Of a DNA stretch of 64,000 nt, positions 33,166 through 44,959 are shown in pieces. Source of the stretch: Salvia splendens (Eukaryota; Streptophyta; Magnoliopsida; Lamiales; Lamiaceae); contig NC_056050.1 in NCBI RefSeq assembly GCF_004379255.2, positions 16,299,514 to 16,363,513 of the forward strand. The letters are read 5' to 3'. Position numbers and translations under genes: made by a program. The notes beneath the pieces were generated by a model. The model was not told the DNA's origin and searched no databases. It worked only from the letters and a program-made list of their open reading frames with translations. Numbering within the stretch: position 1 is the stretch's first letter; each line of letters opens with the position of its first letter.

Positions 33166-33170
33166 TTATT

Positions 33171-34184
33171 CGCCTTGAATCATGCTTATACCTTGTAAGA
33201 TTTGAGCCTATTTTCTTTCTTGAGTGATTTATCTGCATGCATGTATATGTTTCTAAAACTTACTCCTAGTCTGCCTAAGTTTACATAGTGTTTAAGTTGA
33301 TTTAGGAGGATGTTAGGCCATCTTTTCTTAGCTACTTTTATACCCAAAATTTCGACCCTCTCAAAATTTCAAAATTTTTCCATTTCGAGCCAATTTTGAT
33401 CCTTTAAGCCTATTCTTTGGAAGCCAAATAAATGAGGACAATTCCTTGGGTTAGTATAGTTTTTGATATCTTTTGTAAAGGAATTGGAGAGATAAGGAGG
33501 AAAGTTGTAAAAAAGTAGTGTGCTTAATGTAGAACAAGTGCAAATTGTGAAATAGAAAAATTCAAAATTTGTGCTTGATCTTAGAAAGGATGCTTATGGA
33601 AAAGAAAGAAAAAAAAAAAGATTGAAAAGAAAAGAAAAGAAAGAAAAATCAAAGGTTGGGAAAGTGAGTTGAAAGAGAAAAATAAGTCTTAAAAGTGTCT
33701 TGGGTTTTTAGAAAAGTGGAGTCATTTTAACTCTACTTAGAATATTTTTATTTTTGAGTCACTTCTTAGCTAAATATTCTTCACCTACCAAAGAGCCTAC
33801 ATTACAACAAAAAATGAAGACCTTTCGGACTTTTGATGCTTAATCACGTCTAGTAGAGGAGGGATTAGACTTTGAGCAAGCCTATAGTAAAATTTGCATG
33901 ATGCATGATTTGAGTGCTTATTTACATTACCTTTATACACTTTGAGAGTGAGAGATAATACACTTCCCATCTTTGGAAGTTTGCCACATAAGAGGGCATG
34001 AATTCAAGATGTTCCACGAGTTAGTAATGAAAGTGCACTAATAAGCCTTGTTTGATTTGATTGCGTTGATACATGCTTGATCTATCTTTTCCATACTTTG
34101 AGGCAATTATGAAGTCTAGTCCTTGTGCATTCTGTGCATCTATTCTAGTGTCTTTTGTGTTTTGTTCAAGGACAAACAAAAATG
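33171..34184 (+). other. Athila-like 3' untranslated region
   Basis: About 1 kb between the solo LTR and the 3' LTR, with no gene. It includes an A/G-rich stretch (33598-33700, gaaaagaaaagaaagaaaaa) typical of the region before the polypurine tract, and gttcaaggacaaacaaaaatg just before the tract. Confidence 0.6.
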
Positions 34185-34199
34185 TAAGTTTGGGGGAGT
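34185..34199 (+). other. Athila-like polypurine tract
   Basis: taagtttgggggagt directly precedes the LTR start TGATACGC at 34200. Confidence 0.85.
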
Positions 34200-35541
34200 T
34201 GATACGCTTAGATTTTGCACGGTTTTAAAGCCATTATTTGGTCCGTTTTTAATGTCAAAATCACAACTTATGTCCATATTTTGTATGTTTTTATCTATTC
34301 TGGTATTTTGACGTGTTTTGTGAAAAATGTGCATATTTGAGCTTAAAAAGGGAGTCAAAACGCGAAGTTGGAAATTTGGAGATTCTGGGAGCGTCCAGCG
34401 ACCGGCGACCGCTGGCGCCCAACGACCGCTAAGATAGTAGCGGCCCGCTCCGGGAAAGTTGTGCATGGAATGAAGACATGCATAGAGACCGCTACCCAAG
34501 AGTCAGAAGCCTCGGACCAACCCACAGCGACCACTGGCCAATGTGCAGCGGCCCGCTGGGAAAAAGCGGTGAGCAGTTTTTACCCTACTTTCTCTCTAAT
34601 ATTTACCATATTTTTCAACCATTTTCCTTATTTGAGGAGCTCGATTTTTCCTCTATGTATACCCCCTCAAGCTTCATCATTAGAATCTTCTTTTTGCAAC
34701 ATATTTTCCAGAGATTAAAAGTTAGAGTACTTCATTGTGCAAAGAGTTGAATAAGGATTCAAGATCAACAAAGCTACAAGGATTCAACCTTTGGGTTTTA
34801 TTTGCTTTAGTTTTATGAATTCATTGTCTTCCCTTCAATCTATGTTTTTAGATTATGCTATCATGTGTAACTAAATTCATAGGATTCTAGGGATGTGTTA
34901 GTAACGACTTTGGTTATACAATTCCTTTTTCTATTTAATATCCGCTTGTTATTACTTTGTTTCTTTCTTAAGTTAATGGATAATGCTTCACGTTTGGGTG
35001 ACACATTCTGTGATGATTTAATATAACCGTGAGAGGAGGTTGGCGAGTTAGATGCACTTAATAGACACTACAATTAGCTTCCTTTAAAACGGCACTATTA
35101 ATTGAGAGTGAGGACTTTGCAAGGGTCTTAGGAGCTTTTAGGAGTTACGTATTTAGGATTGACAACCCTAATGTTTGTAACCAACGTTTGCATCGCATGA
35201 GATAAACTAAGTGACTCGTTCTATCAAAGTAAGAACTGTGCTAGGATATTGTAGTTAAAATTTGTATAACTATAACTGTGAACGCACATCCCTGGAATTT
35301 CCTTATCTCTATACTTTTATCTCCGTAATCTATTTGCAATTAGTTGTTTATTGCTTTCAATTGTTCTTTGTTTTCAAAAATTCAAAAAATGTTTCGATTT
35401 TCTAAATAGTAATTGAGTTTTAGTAGAAGGTAGACAGTCTGTGATTGTTTTCCCCGTGATCGATATCCGGTACTAACCTTTAGCTATACTATTCTACTCT
35501 GTATACTTGCAGGTATTTATAGTGCTAATAAAAATGCATCA
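34200..35541 (+). repeat. Athila-like 3' LTR
   Basis: About 1.34 kb from TGATACGCTTAGATTTTGC to a proposed end at aaaaatgcatca (CA at 35540-35541). The final part (gatcgatatccggtacta, gcaggtatttatagtgctaa) is typical of the end of Athila-type LTRs. It contains two cagcggcccgct palindromic motifs. There is no partner LTR in the window, so the exact 3' border is an estimate. A short ORF on each strand lies inside (34140-34499 minus, 34368-34718 plus), with no domain. Confidence 0.7.
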
Positions 35542-36308
35542 CTAAGCAACACAAAAACTGAAAAAAATAAGTGCAACGCATTACTTCAGAAGATAACAAT
35601 TAAAAAAAATAGCAGACAAGACCAAGCAAACAAGCATCTTACGAATGACATCATGTTTAAATACGTTGTAGAATTTTACTGTATATTTGCAGTTATTACT
35701 TTTTTATATTGAGGTGTGTATTGTTTATTTGTAGCAAGGACAAAAGGAAAAATAACAAGCAAAACGCACATCAAATTATCTCCAATAACTATGGCTAAAT
35801 TTTTTGTTTGACATTGGACTATAGATAATCATGGGCTTTTATCCTAAAATTAATTAGTGACAGCAGGAGAGTGATCTATAAAACTTGGTTTTAATTTTTT
35901 TTTTTACACTAATGTATGATATTGTTATAGTAGTTATTTTTATTTTATGTGCCCACACCATACCTTCAAACCCAACGAATGTTAGAGGAATTGGACTTTT
36001 TTTTCAATGGGATTAGACCAACCATATATGGAAGTGGCCAACATTTGAAATCCTAATATACTATCAATTATTTTTTAATTTCAATCTATATATATTTGTT
36101 GGGTCAGTTAAATTTAATCCTCAATAGGCTACCCGCTCTAGTATGGCGGTTAATGGGACCCCCAATAGTTTTGGCTCTAGATATATAATATGTATCCATA
36201 GATTTATAATATGTAGCCATCGAGCTCCACAGTCCCTGCTTTCTAGTCCCTAATTCAACATGTAGAGCTTTTTTAGGTGAAAGTAGAGCTTTTTTAGGTG
36301 AAAGTATG
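35542..36308. other. Unassigned AT-rich DNA
   Basis: No LTR, TIR or coding signal is recognised. A 22-bp tandem duplication (gtagagcttttttaggtgaa plus a) occurs at about 36263-36305, just before the copia LTR at 36309. This is the longest stretch after 900 that I cannot tie to an element. Confidence 0.5.
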
Positions 36309-37127
36309 TGTTGGAAATAGTGCAGCCTTTACACGGACAACCCTTGTTATTACGAAAGAACAAAACTGGAAGGTAAATGTAACAATGTAAATTACAACAA
36401 ACGTAAAGAGATGCAAACTATAGTATTCTTCAAGTCTAGTCGAGGTGACCCTCTCTCCGCAAGACGAAATATGCCCCGGCTAGTGCTCACGGATTGACGT
36501 AAAGTCCCCAAAGATGAAACGACTTTCCTCCTATCGAGTTGAAGCACCTCAAAGTCATAGGCTCCGGCGAACTTGAATTGGAGACGAGAACCGAGCAATG
36601 CAATGCTCCTAAGATGCACACTAGAATGTAGAGACTAGAGAGAGTAGAGAGAATATTTGTTGTTGGTGTGTTCTTCTCATCTCTCAAACCCATCTATTTA
36701 TAGGATAGGAGAGACCACTTCAAAAGTCTTGGCATTAAGAATCCTCATAAACCAGTTGGAGGTTACCTTAAGTTGAAAAGCCAAAAGACTTAAGAAAAGG
36801 AAAGGTTTCGAGACCCTCTAATTTCTCACATGTTTTTTTCCACAATCCCCCACATTGGTTAGAGCGCTGCAAGCTCAAACCAACACAGGACGTGTATGCA
36901 TGCATGCAGACTCTTTTGCTCAGTTCTCGATAAACGATACTGCATTTGGAGAGGTAACTTGTGATTTTGAACCTTCCATAGTCAACACTATCGGACATAC
37001 CGGCGGGCTAGTGGACGCGATGCTTTGAACTATTCCTCCTTGGTGTATGCCTAGTCAATAGCATCAACAAAATATTGTCTCAACTCCATCAGTTCTCACG
37101 TTTGTGTCCATTTCGGCCTTGGAACAC
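36309..37127 (-). mobile_element. copia-4: 3' LTR and 3' end of a copia-1-family element
   Basis: LTR 36309-36844 (536 bp, plus-strand start TGTTGGAAATAGTGC, end ttttttccaca), then polypurine tract (minus aatgtgggggat) and about 280 bp of 3' internal sequence matching 16289-16560 of copia-1 (agcgctgcaagctcaaacca, cagactcttttgctcag, cataccggcgg). It is cut at 37127 where another LTR begins. A minus-strand TATA box cctataaatag is at about 36700-36712. No pol is left. The LTR differs from copia-1 enough to be a subfamily. Confidence 0.85.
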
Positions 37128-38247
37128 TGATAAGGCTAATTTCATGCATTGATTAAGGGGTTAAATTCGTGTATTTACGAGGTCTAACACATCTTTTAAG
37201 CCAGGTGTGTAGAGAGTTTCGCCAGGCCTAGGAAGAAGGAGGAAGATTTGCATGGTGATGGGAAATGGCGATAAAAGTGAGCATTATGGAGAAATTGACT
37301 AGACGGAGGAGATCACGAATGCTGAAGGGCAGAATAAAGATTTCTGCGAAGGCTTCCAGAAGATCAACCCCGCACCTATATAAAGAGGAGAGCAAGAACT
37401 TTTAGAAGGATCATCTCTCGGCACTTCTAGCTCTCTTAGCTCACTCGCACACTCTACACACTTGTTTTATCGGGAACTTGAGGGGGTTTCGGGTTTCATT
37501 TTGCTGAAGTAGTTGGGTAACACCGTCCTCACGGAGGGCGAAGATACAATTATTTGCTTTCAATTTATTTTTGCAGTCGTGAATTTCACCAAGCTTCGCC
37601 GTTCGAAGCTCGGCTTTGTTTTCTGTTGGATTCTCGTTATCTATGCATTTTCTGTTTCCGAATTACTTTGCTGTGTTGCTTTCGATTATGGATTCGATTG
37701 GTTTTGAATTTGACGTAGTTACTGGAGTGGATGTTTGATTTTGCGTTGGATTATTGAGTTTAAGTGGAATTGTTGGAAGCTTGTGTCGATCGTGGCAGAT
37801 CTGTTGAATCGGAAGTTATGGAGTTGATTTTATGGGTTGTTGGGTTCGTAATGCTTGGATCCGGAGTGGATTAAGCATCCGACATCTGGATCAGAACAGA
37901 GTTAGTTGTGGTCGATGCATGAGTTTCGTGTTTTCGTTTCATTCCATCTCGCTTATGTAGATCTGTCTTATTTCTGACTAATTGCAAGTTTCGGACGTCC
38001 GAACTTTTACATTTTGCTTGAATATGGATTTATGCTCTGTTTTCTTCATGTTCGGTTTGATTCAGGTGATAAGATGCTCGCCGTTGTTAGTTAAAGTTGT
38101 AGTTTGTTATTTGCAGTTTTTATTCTGTACTTGCTATTTCTAGAACATGGTCCCACTGTTTACTTGCTTCCTGTCTAGCTAAATTAGGAAGTTGTTCGCC
38201 CAGACTAGGAAGTTAGTTTAATATCTTGTAGTTATGAGGATGTTCGA
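37128..38247 (+). mobile_element. Partial LTR of an unidentified element
   Basis: Starts TGATAAGGCTAATTTCATGC exactly where copia-4 homology stops. It has a good TATA box, cctatataaagagg (37374-37387), followed by a transcript-like region with cttctagctctcttagctca. It ends where the copia-3 LTR begins (38248), so its 3' part and any internal region are missing. The TGATAAG start and size suggest a Ty3/gypsy LTR. No coding motif is seen (the 64-codon frame at 37513-37707 is hydrophobic and unremarkable). It is repeated at 46003-47123. Confidence 0.6.
37374..37387 (+). promoter_or_regulatory. LTR promoter TATA box
   Basis: cctatataaagagg fits the plant TATA consensus, about 245 bp into the LTR fragment. 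It is preserved identically in the duplicate at about 46249-46262. Confidence 0.6.
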
Positions 38248-39708
38248 TGTTAGCATGTGAAGGGGTTGGCAGCGGAAGCGTGCACGAATTACCGATCACA
38301 TAAATTTGATCTATTTTGCAGATTATTTAGACAAATTCTATTCTCGTAATTATCACATGTATCATGCTCATAACTTGAATTAAAATCATGCTTTAGAATA
38401 TAAAAACCCTAAAACACGCATACTACGGAGTTAGCCAAATTACCTCGTTGATTCGATCAAGAATCGAAGATAGCTTGCGTCTTCTCCACGTGAAGATCTT
38501 CAGTACTCGACCTCGGACCTTCTGACTAGTGTCCCGAACTATACGCTAATATTTGTGTGGGCAAATCTCACCAACGTACTAGGAATTGAATAACGAAGAC
38601 AGAAACTGCTCACGGAGGAAGCATAAATTTCGAACTCTCTCTCTCTAGAGGGGGACGAAAATTTTGATAGAAAAAAAGTGTATTTTCCGTCTCCTTTATT
38701 CTCCTATTTATATAAGTCACATATTGGGCCCAGTCAGGGATCTAAGGAAAAATTTGGATCAGACCTCACCCAATTAGCTTTTTACTAATTAAATTGAACT
38801 CACAATTTAATATAAGCTTATATTGGAATATTACAAGCAGCCACTACAGAAGTAATATTGCATTGCCTTCCAAATCCGAAATTACAAGTATTCCGGGTTT
38901 CCTTTAATTGCATTTAATTTATTTCCCGCGCTTAAGATAGAAACATCCATTAATTAATTATTGTCTGCTATGGACTTAATTAATTAACATATTTTAATCT
39001 CCAAGAGTGGACTTAGCAAGAAACTCTTATTTATTATTCATAGAGTAATTAAACTCTAACTAGCTGGGTTCCGAATAATAAAACCTTGTTTCGAGCTCCT
39101 CTTGTGGATGTTATCAAACGAGACTCTCCTCGCGCCCGATTCAACGTAATAGCAATCCTAGCACCGCTAGATAATGATCACCACTACCCAATATACCTGG
39201 ATCGTTGGGTGACGGAAAACCCGCACCTTTGGTAAGTCAAAGTAGTAGATACTCAATATCGTATGCTCAATGCTAACGTACATTGATTAAGAAATTAATT
39301 ATCAAGACATCGTCTTTCAGTATATAGCATAAAGACTCGTCTTGCTGTTAGATCCATTTAGTGCTATACCACACCAACGTCATCTTATTTCAATAAGGCT
39401 TAGAAATAATCGGACTGACATTGCAACCTTTCGCGATAGGCTAGGTTGTGAAATTCTTCTTTTTCATTGTTTAGAACTAACCGTGTTACCTTAAATTGGA
39501 CGACGCCCACAACCGGTCTACTAAAACAAAGACTTAGACTTTGTTACGTTTGCTTATACATTTAAATATGCAATAAACAACCATTAAATGTAAAACATAA
39601 CAACATTATGAAAAAAAATAATCTGTTGCATTTATTGGAAAATAACAATTAGAGTTTTACAGTATCCAATCACTCAAAAGGTGATTTCTAGTATACAAAA
39701 CCCTAACA
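38248..39708 (-). repeat. copia-3 3' LTR
   Basis: 1461 bp. The minus-strand start TGTTAGGGTTTTGTATAC is at 39708; the proposed end is CCCCTTCACATGCTAACA at 38248. It shares with the copia-2 LTRs the blocks tcgagctcctct... ttattcggaacc (minus complement) and an AT-rich ttaattaattaagtcc segment. The region cctatttatataagtcac (38703-38720) gives a minus-strand TATA box. Confidence 0.88.
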
Positions 39709-39720
39709 ATCTCCCACTTA
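39709..39720 (-). other. copia-3 polypurine tract
   Basis: The minus-strand purine run aagtgggagat abuts the 3' LTR. Confidence 0.85.
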
Positions 39721-39779
39721 TACTCAAAACAGCTTTCGAGTATACAAAATGGTAGTGCACACTTCTAAATTTCTCTCAC

Positions 39780-40815
39780 TTATACTGAAAGTGAGTTGAG
39801 GTCTTGAATGAGTCGAACTTCTATCCCTTCAACGTGGCACTCGAACGGTTTCACCGCCAAAGCCTTTGTAAAAGGATCTGCCAGGTTGTTCTCTGACGCA
39901 ATCTTGACCACTTGTATGTCTCCTCTCTGCACTATATCCCTGATGATATGATACTTCCCCTCTATGTGTTTGCTCGCTTTGTGAGCTCTTGGTTCTTTCG
40001 AGTTTGCCACAGCACCAGAATTGTCACAATAAATGGTGATGCTCTTGGGCAGATTCGAAACCACACCTAAATCCATAAGGAAGTTCTTGAACCATACAAC
40101 CTCTTTTGCAGCCTCCGAAGCGGCCACATACTCGGCTTCCATGGTCGAGTCCGCGATGCATTTCTGCTTCATACTCTTCCAAATTACGGCTCCACCTCCT
40201 AAGGTGAACACATATCCTGAAGTAGATTTTCTCGAGTCCTGATCAGCTTGAAAGTCTGAGTCGGTATATCCCAAAGGACAGAGCTCGGCTGCATTGTAAA
40301 CTAGAGCATAGTCCTTAGTCCGTTTAAGGTACTTGAGTATGTTCTTTACGGTAGTCCAATGTCCTTGGCCCGGATTGTACTGATATCTTGTCACCATACC
40401 AACAACAAAGCAAATATCAGGTCTAGTACAAAGCATAGCATACATGAGACTTCCAACTGCCGAAGCATATGGAATCCTTCTCATTGCTTGTATCTCAGAC
40501 GGCGATTTAGGGCACATCTCTTGAGATAAATGGAGGCCATGTCTAAAAGGTAATAAACCTTTCTTGGCGTCCTGCATGCTAAAACGACTAAGTACTGTGT
40601 TGATGTAAGGTTCTTGAGATAAGCACAACATCTTCTTTTCTCGATTCCGAAGAACCTTGATCCCGAGGATGTGTCCCGTTTTTCCCATATCCTTCATCTC
40701 GAACTGGTTCGACAACCATGTTCGTACTGATGACAACATCTTTTATTGTTTCCAATTAGAAGAATGTCATCTACATATAATACTAAGAACACTACATTCC
40801 CCTTATCAACTTTCT
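39780..40815 (-). pseudogene. copia-3 RT C-terminal part and RNase H
   Basis: The RT active-site block LVLYVDDILLIGN is visible near 40755-40795 but lies in a frame broken from the next. The long frame 40739-39780 begins MLSSVRTWLSNQFEMKDMGK and contains the copia connection GSLMYAMLCTRPDICFVVGM. RNase H follows with GYTDSDFQADQDSRKSTSGY, ADSTMEAEYVAASEAAKEVV, YCDNSGAVANSKEP and KHIEGKYHIIRDIVQRGDIQ. It ends FTKALAVKPFECHVEGIEVR in the expected position. All RNase H catalytic acidic residues are visible, and the 3' end reaches the usual stop shortly before the polypurine tract. Confidence 0.92.
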
Positions 40816-41743
40816 TATACATTCAGCTTTCACTTGGGCAATTTTTAAATCCAAACTTGCGAACAGTTTGATCGAAACATTGGTTCCACGATCTAGATGC
40901 TTGCTTGAGGCCATAAATGGTCTTCTTAAGCTTCCAAACCATGTGTTCTTTGCCCTTTATGACATATCCATCGGGTTATTCCATGTAGATGGTCTCCTCA
41001 AGACCGCCGTTTAGAAACGCAGTCTTAACGTCCATCTGCCATACATCCCAATCCATATAAGCTGCAATAGACAATAGTATCCGGATCGATTTGAGCATGG
41101 CCAATGGGGAGAAGGTCTCGTCATAATCGACGCCTTCCTTTTGGGTATACCCCTTGGCCACTAGTCTTGCCTTAAAGACCTTAACTCGTCCATCGGGTCC
41201 ACGTTTACGTTTATATATCCACTTGCTCCCAATGGCAGTACAGCCTTCGGGTAGGACGGACAAATCGTAGAAGTCTTTGTCTATCATAGATTGTAGTTCC
41301 GAATCCATTGCTTTCACCCATTCGCAATGATCGATATCTGCCAGCGCCTCCGCAAAGTTCCAGGGATCTAATACATTGCTGTCCGAGGAGTGATCCATAG
41401 ATTCTCCCAAACCGATGTATCTATCAGGCTCATGCGAGACCCTCCCACTGCGGCGCGGCACTACAATATCTTGAGTAGAAGTTGGAGTTTCGGAAATTGT
41501 TTGTACACTTGGTACTTGTTCTTGGTTAATGGAACTTGTGACAGAAGTTAGCTCATCAAGAGCCACTTCACTGCTGGGTTTATGATTCATTACATAGTCT
41601 TCCTCTAAGAATGTCGCGTGAGTACTCACAATGACTTTCTTGTCTCGGAGACTAAAGAATTCATAATCTTTCGTCCCTTTGGGGTATCCTATAAACAAAC
41701 ATACCTCCGTCCTTGATCCTAGCTTAGTTGGATCATTTTCCAA
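40816..41743 (-). pseudogene. copia-3 integrase C-terminus and RT N-terminus
   Basis: The frame 41743-40976 starts in the integrase tail (RTEVCLFIGYPKGTKDYEFF), passes a Ser/Thr-rich linker, then the RT start WIYKRKRGPDGRVKVFKARL and DVKTAFLNGGLEETIYME, ending at a stop where most copia proteins read a glutamine codon (YME, then TAA). RT continues beyond it with the YGLKQ block in broken frame (about 40850-40970). The catalytic block is listed with the RNase H relic at 39780-40815. Confidence 0.88.
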
Positions 41744-42320
41744 TACATGAGCAGGGCAACCCCAAATCTTGAGATGTGCTAGATTGGGCTTGCGCCCAGT
41801 CCATAACTCATAAGGAGTAGTAGGGTACGGATTTTGATGGTAAATTGTCTAAAATATGGCTTGCAGAAAGGAAGGCATGTCCCCAAAACGAAATAGGCAG
41901 ACGTGTATAACTCATCATCGATCGAACCATATTTAACAAGGTCCTGTTCCTTCTTTCAGCCACGCCGTTCTGCTGGGGCGTGCCCGGCGCAGTCAGTTGG
42001 GATTCAATTCCCGACTCCTATAAGTAGTCCAAAAATTCGGCACTGAGGTATTTGCCTCCACGATCAGATCTTAGGCTTTTGATATTCTTTCCATGATACT
42101 TCTCCCCAAGAGTCTTAAAGTCTTTAAACTTTTCAAAAGAGTCTGACTTGTGACGCATCAAATAGACATATCCAATTTTCGAGAAGTCATCAATAAATGT
42201 GATGAAGTATCGAAAACCACCTCTTGCCTCCGTAGACATTGGTCCACATACATCGGAATGAACGAGCTCAAGTACTTCCTTGGCCCTATTGCCCTTAGCC
42301 TTAAAAGGCCTCTTGGTCAT
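41744..42320 (-). pseudogene. copia-3 integrase core
   Basis: The frame 42320-42018 has the start of the core, LELVHSDVCGPMSTEARGGF, then FIDDFSKIGYVYLMRHKSDS, and the second catalytic Asp in SLRSDRGGKYLS (Lys where copia integrases usually have Glu after the two glycines). It ends at a stop in SAEFLDYL. The continuation (41744-42015) holds TPQQNGVAERRNRTLLNMVR with the catalytic Glu, and another stop at about 41832. The catalytic D, D and E are present but spread over at least three frame segments. Confidence 0.88.
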
Positions 42321-42332
42321 CTTGCCTTCTAA

Positions 42333-43739
42333 TCATGACTCACACTCATGAAAAGGTTCATCCTCTAGACCTTTGATAAGATCTTGTTGAACAAGAGAAT
42401 GGATCCTCCTTTCATTTGCATGACCAAGTCTAAGGTGCCATAAGTACGTTTCGTTCATTGAACTTGAAGGTTCCTTTCGTTTCTTTGAAATTTTCGATGT
42501 TGTATTGAGTTCTGATTTGCGATTATTAAATTGTGTAGAAGTGATTGTGTACAGATTGTTTTCCATGATACCACGGCAGATATAAGAACCATCTTTCTTA
42601 ATAAGGCAGTTGTCATTAAAAGAAATCGAATATCCATCAAAAACTAATTTAGAAACTGAAATTAAATTTCTTCTAAAAGAAGGCATCAACAAAACATTCT
42701 TCAAAATCAAAAATCTATCACTACTAAAACGTAAATAAATGTCTCCCACTGCAACGGCCGCCACTTTGGTAGCGTCGCCCAGCTGAACTTCGATCTCACG
42801 ATCATGTAGCCGTCTTGTCACCTGCATTAAGTCAGGATCAAAACAAATATGATCAGTAGCTCCTGTGTCAATAACCCAAGTGCAAGTAGATGTCAAAGCC
42901 AAACATGACTCGACTACTAGAGCTTGGTGCATACCTGTAGCCTTGCCCCTTTTAGGACAGTCTGGCTTCCAATGCCCCTTCTCACCACACTTGAAACACT
43001 TCCCTGAGGGCTTCTTATTTGCCCTTTTCTTCTTCTTTCCCTTAGCCACTTTTCCCGATTCTGAGTTCAGTGCCTGCCTTTTTCCTTTGCTAGGCTTGAA
43101 GCCAGAGGAACGAGGCGCCGAAGTCATCATGGCAGCCTTAGCTTGAACCATGAGGTCCTCTGCCGACTGAAGTTCAGTCAACAGCTCTGCCAAGGTGTAA
43201 TTCCTTTTGTTCATCTCAAAGTTGAGTTTGAACTGCTGGAAGCTAGGGGGAAGACTTTGAAGGATGATTGTCACTTGGGACTCGGGATCGATCGTCCCTC
43301 CCAAGACCTCAATCTGGTTTAGGTGGCCCATCATCTCGAGGACATGGTCCCTCACAGACGAGCCCTCCTTCATTGTCTTCGACATGATACTCCAAAAGGC
43401 TTGAGACTTAGTCGTTCGATTCTGAGTACCAAAAAGATTCTTGAGATTCTGCATAATCTCAGTGGCGGTTTCCACGGCAGAATGCTGATGCTTGAGTACT
43501 GAAGACATAGATGCCAACATGTAGCAGTTAGCCATCTCATTCGCCTTATGCCACTTTCTATGTGCATCTCTGAGTCCTACCGCAGCGTTAGCCGCCGGTA
43601 ATGGAGGTCGCGGGGTTGTGAGCGCAAAGTTGTACTCTTCAGCTGTAAGAACGATGTCCAAATTTTGTTTCCATTCTATGTAATTTTGGCCCTCGAGTTT
43701 GTTTTCTTTGAGAATTGCAAAAAGAGGATTGAACGACAT
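42333..43739 (-). pseudogene. copia-3 Gag, protease and pre-integrase
   Basis: 468 codons from an ATG at 43739. Gag starts MSFNPLFAILKENKLEGQNY. The zinc knuckle CFKCGEKGHWKPDC is at residues about 249-262, after a Lys-rich segment. The protease active site WVIDTGATDHICFD is at about residues 287-300, and the GAG-pre-integrase WHLRLGHANERRIHSL block is near the C-terminus. The frame stops at CES just before the integrase (copia elements normally read through here), so the polyprotein is truncated by a nonsense codon. This is the best preserved copia Gag in the window, with key zinc ligands and the catalytic Asp intact. Confidence 0.92.
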
Positions 43740-44640
43740 TGTGACGATTTGAATTGCACTGCAAAACAGAGTATTTTACTATTTGTCATAAACTTATGTA
43801 AGAAATTTGATTAGATTAACCATAAAACTTTTCAAAATCTTACAACTGTAAAATTAAAATTTTGTACCCTCCAGAGGAAGTCAATACGCATTAAAATCTT
43901 ACAATTTTATTGGTCACAACACCGACGAATAGTCCAGAGACCACAGAGTGGCATGGCCGCCTAATGTTGCCTAAGCAAGACCACCGAATTTAGCATTACA
44001 AAATCTCATTTCTACAACACACTCCCATAACAATGCTTATGTGCTGCTAACAAGATCAATCTATCTCATAAATCCTGTGTGGACTTCTGAATCTCGTAGT
44101 TTCTTAGGATTATTGTCCCCACAGAGCAGGTGACGATAATATTGGAAACCACATTCTAGTTCATACCATTTATATTTGGGAAGTCCGTCATATGAACTTG
44201 TTATTTCTTAGGATTATTGTCCCCACAGTGTAGGTGACGATAATATTAGGAAAAAGCTTCATAAATTGCAGACCAATTGGTGGAGACCATATACAAACAT
44301 TGAGTTCGTAATTATAGCTTAGATATTTTGGGTTATGGTTTTTCTTTAATTATCTTTAGCCTTGAGGCAGTTTAAGGCTTAATTAAATTATGTTCGTATT
44401 TAATTTGCTGGATAATTAAATCTTTTATTAATTGGTATCTTCCTTTAGGAAATTATTGTTCTAGAATATAATTTATATTCATGTCTACTATAAGATATGT
44501 CTAAAATAAATAAACTATTTAATTCTTAATAAGACATGAAAAATTAAATTCAAATTAATTCCATGTTCAAGATTAGGAAGAGATATTTCATTATTTAATG
44601 TATTCATACATATCTATCCTTTTTAGGATCTTAGATATAT

Positions 44641-44860
44641 AAATATTAGGAAACTATAAATTATTCTCATCTATATCATCTAGGAATCAAAATAATATTA
44701 TTTATTTCCATAGATATAGAAAATAATAAAAATAATCCTAAAGTCTAGATAAATATTAGGAAACTATTAAATTATTCTAATCTATATCATCTAGGAATAA
44801 AATAATATTATTTATTTCCATAGATATAAATAATAATAAAAATATTCCTAAAATCTAGAC
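44641..44860. repeat. 110-bp tandem repeat in copia-3 leader
   Basis: Two copies begin aaatattaggaaactat at 44641 and 44751 and share attctcatctatatcatcta and aataatattatttatttcca. A similar but different AT-rich repeat occupies the copia-2 leader (22850-23350). Confidence 0.85.
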
Positions 44861-44959
44861 AAATCTTCCAAAAAGATTTTATTTCTATTAAATAATAATA
44901 TTTTAATGATATCTTTTAATAAAATAATTTAATAATCATTAACATAATCCTTCATCGTT

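Larger units (their letters stand above)
28978..35541 (+). mobile_element. Athila-like Ty3/gypsy element, 3' part, with a nested solo LTR
   Basis: The internal 3' region (28978-29701 and 33171-34199) ends in the polypurine tract taagtttgggggagt, followed by a 3' LTR 34200-35541. The 5' LTR, gag and pol are missing and the element starts abruptly at 28978. A 3464-bp solo LTR of another gypsy family sits at 29702-33165. Purine-rich gtttggggg next to a TGATA LTR start is typical of Athila/Tat lineage elements. Without pol in this copy the lineage is inferred. Confidence 0.7.

Noticed and set aside
36000..36308. Host gene or promoter between Athila and copia-4
   Set aside because: No open frame, splice pattern or recognisable motif; only AT-rich sequence.
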